Part shown: in pieces, positions 33,593 to 40,932 of the stretch
How the letters are laid out: each line of letters opens with the position of its first letter
How positions within the stretch are numbered: position 1 is the stretch's first letter
NCBI GenBank assembly: GCA_034933245.1
Contig: JAYFNX010000013.1
Coordinates: 1-64,000, forward strand
From: Pelethousia sp034933245
Lineage (GTDB): Bacteria; Bacillota; Clostridia; Christensenellales; CAG-138
DNA length: 64,000 nucleotides
Direction: 5' to 3'
Made by a program: the position numbers and the translations under genes
The notes under the pieces: model-generated
Seen by the model: only the letters and a program-made list of their open reading frames with translations
The model's database searches: none
Told to the model about the DNA's origin: nothing

Positions 33593-34420
33593 TTAATCCT
33601 TCTGGATTTCACCCGGCTTGAATTTACCACTTTCGATATCGCGTTTCATTGCTTCATAAAAGATTTTTGCAAGAGGCTCAATAAGCAGGGCGGTTTCGGC
33701 CTTCTCCCAGAACGGCTCGTCGCTCTTGGCGGTCTTGGGCGTGGTGTTCTTTATCAGGTTGGTAATCAGTTTCAGCGCGTCCTTATCGTCCCGCAGGTAG
33801 GCAAAGGGGTTGTAGGCATCGGATTGTTCCATGTTAATGAGGTCAAATACCTTGATGTCATAGCCTTTGGCTTCCAGCAGCGGCCCCACGGAACGCAGCA
33901 TTTCGGCCTTCGGGTCGGCTATGATATAGGAGCAATTCGCCTGCATGACGTTGGGCTTGGCAAAGTACCGGGTCTTGCCGCTGCCGCTCCCGCCCACAAC
34001 CAGCACATTGAGGTTGCGGCGGTGCTTGCGCCCGTCCATGCCCATGCGCACATGCCGGGTCAGGATGATGTTGCTTTCCGGGTGCTTGTGTTCGGCATAT
34101 TTGCCGTTCACCTGCCCGGCCTTGCCCCAGCGGGCGCTGCCGTGTTCCTCCCGTAAGCGGGTATTGCCACGGGTGGCGTAGTAGGCCGATATGCCCAGCC
34201 CATAAAGCAAAACAGCAGCCAATAGAAAGGCCGCCGTCTTATCCGTCCATTGGAGTGCAAAGGGCCGATGTAGGTGATTTGTAATGCTTTCCAGCAGGAC
34301 ATCCAGTTTTGCGCCGGGGATATAGCTTTGGGCCAGCAGCGCCGCCAGCCATAGTACGGGCGGCAGCAGGGCAATCCAGAGAAGGATCTCCCGGCTGCCG
34401 CTTTTGGTCGGGTCGCTCAT
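33593..34420 (-). pseudogene. VirD4/TraG coupling protein, truncated and fused to a foreign tail
   Basis: The 275-residue frame starts as a type IV coupling protein: two N-terminal transmembrane segments, GSARWG, Walker A VVGGSGSGKTRYF and the family's YNPFAYL. After FWEKAETALL it switches to IEPLAKIFYEAMKRDIESGKF..., which is the C-terminus of the unrelated small protein encoded at 48292-48495. The Walker B and all-alpha domains of a normal protein of about 600 residues are missing. The fusion point lies near 33681, where similarity to the 48 kb region begins. It cannot be a working coupling protein. ATG at 34420 follows GGAAGGTGAG. Confidence 0.88.
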
Positions 34421-34424
34421 ACGC

Positions 34425-35411
34425 TCACCTTCCTTTGTCCGGGGCAGACTTTTTCGGCGCTTTCGGGGCGCGGGCCTTCTCCTGCGGGGCCTTGCTCTCG
34501 CGCTGCGCCTTTGCGTCCTGCACCTTATCCCGGACGGACGGCTTTTCCTCCCGCGCCTTTTCCGGCTGCTTACCTTTTTCAGCGGGTGTTTGCGTCGGGG
34601 CCGCCTGCTCCTGCGGGCCTTCCCGCATGGGCGGGAGCTGCCCCATCTGCGCAAACAGGCGATTGACAAGGGGCGCGTCCTCCGCTTGCGCTATCATCTG
34701 CATTTGTCCGGGGATGCCCGTTTCATGGAAGGACAGCGGCACATCCAGCGCCGCCGCCTTTTTTTGCAGGGTTACGGTATCGGCTATTCCTACCGTCACA
34801 ACCTGCAATTCCTTTCCTTCCCCGAACAGCCGGGATAGGGGGGATGCGTCCTTTAGCTGCTGGTTTTCCCTTGCTACTTGCAGCACAAGGGCGGCCAGCC
34901 TTTCCGCGCCCAGCCCTTCCAGCCGGGCCATTTTTCCCTCATTCATCTTTTGCCTCGTTTGTTGCAGCCAGCCATTCCCGCGCCCGCTCAACTTGCCGTC
35001 GTGTGGAGCGCGGGACACGGCGTTTTTTGGGTTCTGCTCCGGGGTCGGGTATTCCATCATTTCCATGATGCGGTTCACCTTTACGGCGTCCTCCGCTTTC
35101 ACTATCACGTCGCAAAGGCCCTTGTCCTTCGTCCTGTTGTAAATGGCGGTATACAGCACGCCGTATTTCTGCGCCAGCCTGTGGAATTCCGAAATATCGG
35201 CCTTCTTCACATGGAAGATGGACAGCGGCTTATCCTCATGCAGCAGGCGGCAAATGCTGGTTTTGCCTTTGAGCCTCTTGTTATCTTTCAACAGCGCCAG
35301 CAGCAGGGCGGCAAGGTTCTTCGCGCCCAGCCCGGCCAGCTTGACAGCAGACTCCGTAATTTCGATGCCTTCCTTTACCAATTGGTCGGCGGTATCGCCT
35401 CCAATGCTCAT
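34425..35411 (-). CDS. PcfB-like (DUF3801) protein with two domain copies
   Basis: The 328-residue protein contains two related segments: GLGAKNLAALLLALLKDNKRL (about residues 27-47) and its continuation to IME, then GLGAERLAALVLQVARENQQL (about 163-183) to VNRLFA. Each resembles the DUF3801/PcfB domain found upstream of VirD4-type genes; the copy at 49827 has only one. A basic, low-complexity tail (repeated KAREEK, KAPKK) ends it. PcfB proteins accompany the coupling protein and relaxase in conjugation. GGGAGG lies seven bases before the ATG at 35411. Confidence 0.78.
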   Translation of the reverse strand: MSIGGDTADQLVKEGIEITESAVKLAGLGAKNLAALLLALLKDNKRLKGKTSICRLLHEDKPLSIFHVKKADISEFHRLAQKYGVLYTAIYNRTKDKGLCDVIVKAEDAVKVNRIMEMMEYPTPEQNPKNAVSRAPHDGKLSGRGNGWLQQTRQKMNEGKMARLEGLGAERLAALVLQVARENQQLKDASPLSRLFGEGKELQVVTVGIADTVTLQKKAAALDVPLSFHETGIPGQMQMIAQAEDAPLVNRLFAQMGQLPPMREGPQEQAAPTQTPAEKGKQPEKAREEKPSVRDKVQDAKAQRESKAPQEKARAPKAPKKSAPDKGR

Positions 35412-35415
35412 ATGC

Positions 35416-35610
35416 TTACCTCCCATCGTCGCGGGAAGGCCCCGGCTTCTCCGGCTTTTTCTTTTTGCCTTCCAGCGTTTTGAATTCGATTGGCTTATCC
35501 TCGCTGTCCATGTAAAGCTGCTCCGTCCGCTGCTGGGCCTGCTGCAAGGTGTCGATGGCCTTTGTCACATCACGGAACAGGGAAACGTACATTTCCTTGT
35601 AATCGGGCAT
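35416..35610 (-). CDS. Small conserved ICE protein
   Basis: A 64-residue charged protein (MPDYKEMYVSLFRDVTKAIDTLQQ...) with an N-terminal amphipathic helix and a lysine-rich tail. AAAGGAGAG precedes the ATG. It lies between the relaxase and the PcfB-like gene, in the mobilisation operon. I recognise no domain. Confidence 0.6.
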   Translation of the reverse strand: MPDYKEMYVSLFRDVTKAIDTLQQAQQRTEQLYMDSEDKPIEFKTLEGKKKKPEKPGPSRDDGR

Positions 35611-35629
35611 ACAATCTCTCCTTTCATGG

Positions 35630-36997
35630 TCATATCATCTTGAATGGCTCTTGTTTCTTCTTGGCTTGAACAACCTGTTTTTCGGCCTCCTGCCGGGCCT
35701 CCGCTCCCCGCGCCTGCCGCTCTTTTTCCCGTATTTCCGGCGCGGTGGCCTCGATGCGGGCGCATAATCGGGCTTCTTTGCGTAGTTCCCGCAAGCGGGC
35801 GGTGGCCTCACTGATTTGTGCGGACAGGTCGGCCATAACCGCTTCGTCCTGCGCGTCCCGCCTTTGGGCATACAGCGGCTTGCGGGCTTCGGTGGCAGCT
35901 TGGATTTGGCTTTCAATGGCCTGTCTGCGGGCCTGCAAGTCCTCCGTTGTGGTTATGCCGTTGCGGTACAGGTAAAGGAATTGCTCTTTGTAGCGGTCAA
36001 GGCGTATGACATCCTCCCGCAACAAAAAAGCCGCCTTATTCGGCAGCTTGCGGCGCTTTACTTTTCCCAGCAAGTACAGGTACTTGAAATATAGGGCCAT
36101 GAAACCTTTGAGTTTTTTGGGCTTGGTAGGGATGGGCGGCCCGGTATATCGGCAGCGTTTGGATGGCGGGGCCTGCGGCTTTTTCTCTTGTCCGTCGCGC
36201 TGACGGGCCAATCGCTCCCGTATGGCTTCCTCCGTGTATTCCTCGCCCAGCGATTTCAGCCGGATAAAACGCTGCCCGCCTTGCGGCTTAACGGCCATGT
36301 GCTTGACGTTGGGGCCGTATTTCACGGCGTAACCCTTCTTTTTCAGGGCTTCAATAAAGGTGCTGAACGTGAAGGATTGCCGGATAATCTCGTCAATGTC
36401 GGCGGCTATCATGCCCCGGATGGTGGGCCTCCCGGCTTTTTCGGCGGCCCACTCTGCATAATGCTTGCCCCGGCCTTTCGGCTCAATGACGGACAGGCCA
36501 TGTTCCCGGCACAGTTCGTCCGATGTTCCCCGGATGGTGTGAAAATAGCTTTCGGGGGACGAATGGTATTTGATGCCGTCCACAAAGGACACGGAATTAA
36601 CAACCACATGATTGTGCAGGTGGTGGCGGTCAAGGTGCGTGCCAATGACAGCCTCAAAACGCTCCCCGAAACAGCGACGGGCAAACTCCACGCCGATTGC
36701 GTGGGCCTGCTCCGGCGTCACCTCTCCCGGCTTGAAAGACTGGATGAAGTGATAGGCCAATACGCCGCCCGTCTTGGAAAACCGCTGTTTTGTGGCAACC
36801 ATTTCCCCGTAGGCAGTACCCGGACGCTGGCAGTTGACGGCACTTTCAAATAGCCGCTGCTCCGTTTTATCCGGGTTCAGCGCATAATCCACGGATGCGC
36901 CCAGCGTGATTGCCTCGTCCGTCTTTTCAGGATTAGCGGCGTAGGACACGGCGCGGGCAAGGTGGTTGCGGACGGCGAAAACCTTTGTGTAGGCCAT
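35630..36997 (-). CDS. MobP-type conjugative relaxase
   Basis: The 455-residue protein nicks oriT and leads the transferred strand into the recipient. It has the metal-binding three-histidine motif HLDRHHLHNH (residues 121-130) after GGVLAYHFIQSFKPGEVTPE, and an N-terminal MAYTKVFAVRNHL segment that would hold the catalytic tyrosine. The C-terminal half is helical and charged (residues about 330-450), likely for DNA or partner binding. The next gene upstream encodes a MobC-like accessory protein and the region beyond that a candidate oriT. Length and motifs are complete, so it may still act on DNA. Confidence 0.93.
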   Translation of the reverse strand: MAYTKVFAVRNHLARAVSYAANPEKTDEAITLGASVDYALNPDKTEQRLFESAVNCQRPGTAYGEMVATKQRFSKTGGVLAYHFIQSFKPGEVTPEQAHAIGVEFARRCFGERFEAVIGTHLDRHHLHNHVVVNSVSFVDGIKYHSSPESYFHTIRGTSDELCREHGLSVIEPKGRGKHYAEWAAEKAGRPTIRGMIAADIDEIIRQSFTFSTFIEALKKKGYAVKYGPNVKHMAVKPQGGQRFIRLKSLGEEYTEEAIRERLARQRDGQEKKPQAPPSKRCRYTGPPIPTKPKKLKGFMALYFKYLYLLGKVKRRKLPNKAAFLLREDVIRLDRYKEQFLYLYRNGITTTEDLQARRQAIESQIQAATEARKPLYAQRRDAQDEAVMADLSAQISEATARLRELRKEARLCARIEATAPEIREKERQARGAEARQEAEKQVVQAKKKQEPFKMI

Positions 36998-37001
36998 GCG
37001 C

Positions 37002-37307
37002 TCACATCCCCTTTATCCGCTGCCAGATAGCCGCCTGCATCCGCATGATGTCCTCCAACGCCTGCGGAGATATGCGCTTGTCACTGTTGGCGATACGGGC
37101 GATTTGATTGATGTTGTTGCCGATGGCCGACAGTTCCCGCAGCAGCGCCCCGTATTCGTCCGGAGGTCGGGGCCGGATGTCTATGCCCATGATTAGGCTG
37201 CGGATGAATGGGTCAACTTTAATGCCCGCATGATTCGCCTGCCGCCTTAAATGGGCCAGTTCCTTTTCGTTCAGCCATACGCTTATATGGTGGTTGCGTT
37301 TACGCAT
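37002..37307 (-). CDS. mobC: MobC-like relaxosome protein
   Basis: The 101-residue protein begins with a ribbon-helix-helix-like HISVWLNEKELAHLRRQAN and continues with the MobC signature LRELSAIGNNINQIARIAN. Such proteins bind oriT and help the relaxase melt and nick DNA. GGAGG lies six bases before the ATG. It starts the relaxase operon and lies directly beside the candidate oriT. Confidence 0.88.
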   Translation of the reverse strand: MRKRNHHISVWLNEKELAHLRRQANHAGIKVDPFIRSLIMGIDIRPRPPDEYGALLRELSAIGNNINQIARIANSDKRISPQALEDIMRMQAAIWQRIKGM

Positions 37308-37317
37308 TTCTCGCCTC

Positions 37318-37440
37318 CTTCCGTCAGCGGGTAATTCGGGGTTTAAGGGGCTTGCCCCTTACAAGCGGCATTTGGTAGCACAAATGCTATGCTTGCAAGT
37401 ACAGGACAGCCTTCCGGCTGCCCTGTACTGTACCCGCTGA
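37318..37440. other. Candidate origin of transfer (oriT)
   Basis: The gap between mobC and ardA carries three inverted repeats: TAAGGGGC-TT-GCCCCTTA (around 37346-37363), GCATTTG-gtagca-CAAATGC (around 37368-37388) and a 13-bp arm GTACAGGACAGCC with one mismatch (around 37399-37428). It is framed by CAGCGGGTAATTC and GAATTACC in opposite orientation. A compact set of dyads beside mobC and the relaxase is where an oriT is expected. The nick site cannot be named by eye. Confidence 0.55.
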
Positions 37441-37441
37441 A

Positions 37442-38161
37442 TTACCGCGCTTCATGGGATGTTTGGGGCCTGTTTTTCTGCCCTTTGTTTCTCGCCGCTT
37501 CTCTTGGAGGATAGGCAAAAACCCGATATTCCTCCGGGATTTCCTTGCCATCGTATTCCTCATGGAAGCTGTCGCCTGTTTCCCGCAAATAGCCTTTTTC
37601 CGTGATGGTTCCTGTTTCTCCCTGCATCACATCCCGCCCGTATGCTTCATAGTCAAAATAGTTTTGGATATTCTCCAGGATGTCCAAAGCGGAACATTCG
37701 TCAATGAGGTAGTAGCCGTAATCTTCCTCGCTCTGCACATCGGGGTACAGGTCGTAGCAATCAAGGTTTTCCGTAAGGTTGATTAAATCTTGCAGGCTGC
37801 CCGTATGCTCTCCATATTCAACGGTAGCTTCATATTTCTCCAATTCGCCGGGTTCCATTTCATCCAGCATAGAGGCCAGATAATTGAGTTCGTCCAGATT
37901 GGCGTATTCCGGCAGGTGGTCGTAAAGGCCGTCAACCAATGTTTCATAGTCCGTAATGAAATATTCCTCATAGCGGATGCCGTCAAGCCCGATGCGCTTC
38001 AAACATGCCTGCACCTGCTCCGTGGTGGTGGGCAGGGGCAGCCATTCGCCCACAAGGTCGCCCTCGTTGTACTTGCCTAAGTTGGTGACAAAAGCGGTAA
38101 TGGGCGCGTCGCTCCGGGCCAGTTCCAGTAGCTTTTCGGCAAATTCAGTTTGGCTTGTCAC
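37442..38161 (-). CDS. ardA: ArdA antirestriction protein
   Basis: The 239-residue acidic protein starts with the ArdA signature AFVTNLGKYNEGDLVGEWL (about residues 22-40) and continues with the family's YEEYFITDYE, LDELNYLASML and LENIQNYFDYEAYGRDV. ArdA mimics B-form DNA and inhibits type I restriction enzymes when the element enters a new host. The GTG start at 38161 overlaps nothing essential on its upstream neighbour except the stop (GTGA). Typical cargo of conjugative elements. Confidence 0.95.
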   Translation of the reverse strand: MTSQTEFAEKLLELARSDAPITAFVTNLGKYNEGDLVGEWLPLPTTTEQVQACLKRIGLDGIRYEEYFITDYETLVDGLYDHLPEYANLDELNYLASMLDEMEPGELEKYEATVEYGEHTGSLQDLINLTENLDCYDLYPDVQSEEDYGYYLIDECSALDILENIQNYFDYEAYGRDVMQGETGTITEKGYLRETGDSFHEEYDGKEIPEEYRVFAYPPREAARNKGQKNRPQTSHEAR

Positions 38162-38529
38162 TGTCCGGCGGCCTCCTTTTCAGCCTGTGGCTGGCCGCGC
38201 CTAGCCTTTACCATCAGGACACCTTCAAGGGTAGTGGCAGTGATGTTCAGACGGTGAGCATAGAGGATTTCACACATCATGCCCTCGCTGACGGTGTTCC
38301 CGCACACAAGCAGCACATGGCAGCGGCGCAGCAAGGCATTTGCCATTTCCATACCCGCCTTGCGTTCCTCCGGGATGCTCTCGTCAAGGAATTGGGGAAA
38401 CAGCAGATGCGGGCAGATAGGAGTAAATCCAGCCTCATACGCCTTGCGGCAGTATTCGCGGGCCTTCTCGGTGTTGCGGGCCTCGTCGCCCTTAAAGGGC
38501 GAACAGATATATGCAAAGGGCCTTTTCAT
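38158..38529 (-). CDS. DUF4406-like nucleoside 2-deoxyribosyltransferase-fold protein
   Basis: The 123-residue protein contains AYICSPFKGDEARNTEKAREYC near its start and VLLVCGNTVSEGMMCEI later, the pattern of DUF4406 proteins with a nucleoside 2-deoxyribosyltransferase-like fold. These are frequent in ICEs and phages; their substrate is not established. AGGAGG precedes the ATG, and its stop overlaps the ardA start, so the two are co-translated. Confidence 0.75.
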   Translation of the reverse strand: MKRPFAYICSPFKGDEARNTEKAREYCRKAYEAGFTPICPHLLFPQFLDESIPEERKAGMEMANALLRRCHVLLVCGNTVSEGMMCEILYAHRLNITATTLEGVLMVKARRGQPQAEKEAAGQ

Positions 38530-38543
38530 GGTAAATTCCTCCT

Positions 38544-39518
38544 TTAACGTGAAATAGCCGCCCAGTGCTTCGGACGGCTGACTTGTTGTGGCTTTTTCTC
38601 TTTTTCTTTTTGAAGAAGGTGTTGCAGGTATTCGTTGTAGTCCTTACCGATGGGCGGCGGCTCGGCGCTGGTGATGTGGTCGCGGAAAGCGTCGTTTTGC
38701 ATAAGCGCCGCCCGCAATTTCATCATGCCGTCCCGCCCCGCCTTGTCGTTGTCCAGATACATGTACACATGGTCTATTTCCGGGTGGTCGGTGAGATATT
38801 GGCGCAGGGCCAACGGCGACGTGCCGCTTAATGAAAGATAGTGGTATCTGTCCCATACCCCTGTTTTCCGTTTGCGGATGGTGGCAAGGGAAAGGGCGTC
38901 AATGGCGCTTTCGCAGACGGCCACAAAGCGACTGCTGGGCGGGCAGGAAGGCAGCACGAAATTATACCGCTTGTCGCTGCCCTCGATGTCCTGCTTAAAG
39001 TCCCCATAGGTTCCCCGGACGGATGCGAAACGTGAGATGCCTGCTGCATCCTTGCCCACAAACACGCAGTTGTGATATTCCCGGCTCTCATATAATATCC
39101 CGGCTTGGATGCAGCGGTAGATGATTTCCGGGTCGATGCCCCGGCCCCGCAGGTAGTCAATAGCGGCCCCGTTATCCCGGTTCGGCTCCGGAAGTTCAAA
39201 GGGCTTGGGCGGCGGTTCCGGCTTCTTTACCTGCTGAAAGGAAACGGCAGGGGCGGCGCGTCCGTTGCAAAGCAGGCTGACGGCTTCCACAAAATCCATA
39301 TCCCGTACTTTAATGAGGTAGTCAAGGGCGGTCTTGCCGCCGATGCCCCGGCTGAACCAATGCCACTTGCCGTTGCTGATTTTCAGGCTGTCATGGGTAA
39401 CGGTGCAGTATTCGTGCGGCCCTGTGCGCTTTAGCTCCTGCGGCTCGTACTGTTGTAGGTAGGAAAGTAGGTCGATTTCCTTTGCCCGCTCGATTTGTTC
39501 CTTGCTTACGCCCGGCAT
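38544..39518 (-). CDS. Toprim-domain primase-like protein (DUF3991)
   Basis: The 324-residue protein has an N-terminal zinc-finger-like DUF3991 segment (LLSYLQQYEPQELKR..., GGKTALDYLIKVRDMDF) and a C-terminal Toprim domain with CESAIDALSLA (catalytic Glu) and MYLDNDKAGRDG (Asp-x-Asp). Such proteins probably prime the transferred strand. I start it at the ATG at 39518 behind AGGAGAG, not at 39755, which would read through the upstream terminator. It heads the leftward mobilisation operon. Confidence 0.85.
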   Translation of the reverse strand: MPGVSKEQIERAKEIDLLSYLQQYEPQELKRTGPHEYCTVTHDSLKISNGKWHWFSRGIGGKTALDYLIKVRDMDFVEAVSLLCNGRAAPAVSFQQVKKPEPPPKPFELPEPNRDNGAAIDYLRGRGIDPEIIYRCIQAGILYESREYHNCVFVGKDAAGISRFASVRGTYGDFKQDIEGSDKRYNFVLPSCPPSSRFVAVCESAIDALSLATIRKRKTGVWDRYHYLSLSGTSPLALRQYLTDHPEIDHVYMYLDNDKAGRDGMMKLRAALMQNDAFRDHITSAEPPPIGKDYNEYLQHLLQKEKEKKPQQVSRPKHWAAISR

Positions 39519-39541
39519 GGTATCACTCTCCTTTTGGGCAT

Positions 39542-39568
39542 AAAAAAAGGCGCTCATTTCTGAACGCC
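39542..39568 (-). terminator. Intrinsic terminator in the leader of the mobilisation operon
   Basis: On the minus strand GGCGUUCA-GAAA-UGAGCGCC is followed by seven U residues, only about 25 bases before the primase start codon. It is a strong terminator sitting between any upstream promoter and the operon, implying attenuation or antitermination control. Confidence 0.8.
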
Positions 39569-39760
39569 CGCAGCTTGTTATGGTGGCTTGTATCGCTTTA
39601 CAGCTTATCCTTTTCCCAGCGGGTAAATGCCTTACCAGCAGGTGGAAGGGGGTTTTAGGGGGAAACGAAACCCGCCGCGCTCCCGCAAACGGGCAGACTT
39701 CCCCCTTCATCGAATAATGTGTTTCATTTTTTGATTTTAAAACAAAACGGAACACAACTA

Positions 39761-39789
39761 TTGACTTCCGCTTGTATTTAGCATATAAT
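39761..39789 (+). promoter_or_regulatory. Strong promoter of the ietAS-like pair
   Basis: TTGACT (39761-39766), a 17-base spacer and a consensus TATAAT (39784-39789), 39 bases before the AAA ATPase start. It is the closest match to consensus in the window and lies in an AT-rich cargo segment. Confidence 0.85.
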
Positions 39790-39828
39790 CAAGCTGTTCC
39801 ATAATTGATAAAAAGGATGAGTTGAAAC

Positions 39829-40932
39829 ATGAACCACGATGAACTACTACCAAAACTAATACGTGCATGTCTTGATAATGATAGGCGTATGGTTGAAGAA
39901 ATATCTAGTATGATGATTAAAACGCTTAAAAAAAGCAAACCAGAAATTGCAAAAGAAATGTCGCAGGCACTTACGTATTCACGAAACGGTGCCTCCGCTT
40001 TGCGTTCTGCTGATGTACAACCTTTGCCTATAGATCGAGAATCTCGTTCCTCTCTTGGGAAGGCAGAAGAACCATTGGAAGTTGAACCGCCTATATTATC
40101 TGAGCAAACCATAAATGAATTAATAGATTTTCTTTCTGAAAGGGAAAAAATCGAACAACTTATTATGGAAGATATTACTCCACCAAACAGCATGCTGTTT
40201 GTAGGCCCTCCGGGCGTTGGGAAAACGTATTCAGCAAAATGGATATCTTACAAGTTAAACTTACCTCTAGTGACTATGGACTTAGCTACTTCGATATCAA
40301 GTTATTTGGGTCGTTCGGGACAGAACATTAAAAGCCTTTTTGATTACGCACGTTCATTTCCATCAATTTTATTTTTAGATGAATTAGACGCTATAGCAAA
40401 GCGTCGTGATGATGCATCAGATTTAGGAGAATTAAAGCGACTGGTGAACGTTCTCCTAAAAGAAATGGAAACTTGGCCTAGCCAAAGTATTATCATTGCT
40501 GCTACCAATCATCCTGATTTATTAGACAAGGCCATTTGGCGCAGGTTTGATAGAGTAATTCCATTTGACCTGCCAGAGCCCGATCAAAGAAAAGAGCTTA
40601 TTTTAAGATGCTTTGGGAAATTCGAAAAGAACTTTTCAAAAATGTCTATAGACTTTATGGTAAAGCAAACAGAAGGGGTTAATGCATCTGATATTTGTAA
40701 AATATGCATGCACATAAAAAGGAAAGTCGTTATGAAGGATTCTTTGCCTGACCTAATTGCAATAGAAGAAACGTGTACTGGCAACTACAAAGATAGACAA
40801 AGTAAAATTGAGGTGTGTAAGATGCTGAAAAATTCATTTCCTGAATTAAGCGGACGAGATATCTCTCGGATAACTAAAATATCAATAACTTCAGTAAGTC
40901 GTTATCTTCAAACAGGAGGAGCGAATAAATGA
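39829..40932 (+). CDS. ietA: AAA+ ATPase of an IetAS-type defence/stability pair
   Basis: The 367-residue protein has a helical N-terminal part and a classical AAA+ module: Walker A GPPGVGKT (126-133), Walker B ILFLDELDAI (DELD 184-187), sensor ATNHP and arginine-finger-like RRFDRVI, with a small C-terminal helical region. Paired with a subtilisin-like protease it matches IetA-IetS, first described as a plasmid stability/incompatibility locus in Agrobacterium and later reported as antiphage. The stop overlaps the protease start (ATGA). Base composition is strikingly AT-rich compared with the surrounding ICE genes, marking recent cargo. Confidence 0.8.
   Translation: MNHDELLPKLIRACLDNDRRMVEEISSMMIKTLKKSKPEIAKEMSQALTYSRNGASALRSADVQPLPIDRESRSSLGKAEEPLEVEPPILSEQTINELIDFLSEREKIEQLIMEDITPPNSMLFVGPPGVGKTYSAKWISYKLNLPLVTMDLATSISSYLGRSGQNIKSLFDYARSFPSILFLDELDAIAKRRDDASDLGELKRLVNVLLKEMETWPSQSIIIAATNHPDLLDKAIWRRFDRVIPFDLPEPDQRKELILRCFGKFEKNFSKMSIDFMVKQTEGVNASDICKICMHIKRKVVMKDSLPDLIAIEETCTGNYKDRQSKIEVCKMLKNSFPELSGRDISRITKISITSVSRYLQTGGANK

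Noticed and set aside
34421..34669. N-terminal extension of the VirD4 remnant up to an ATG at 34669
   Set aside because: It overlaps the PcfB-like gene and encodes arginine/serine-rich low-complexity sequence; the ATG at 34420 has a ribosome site and begins the family-like N-terminus.
36188..36853. A 221-codon plus-strand frame opposite the relaxase
   Set aside because: Shadow of the relaxase gene in GC-rich DNA, without homology-like motifs.
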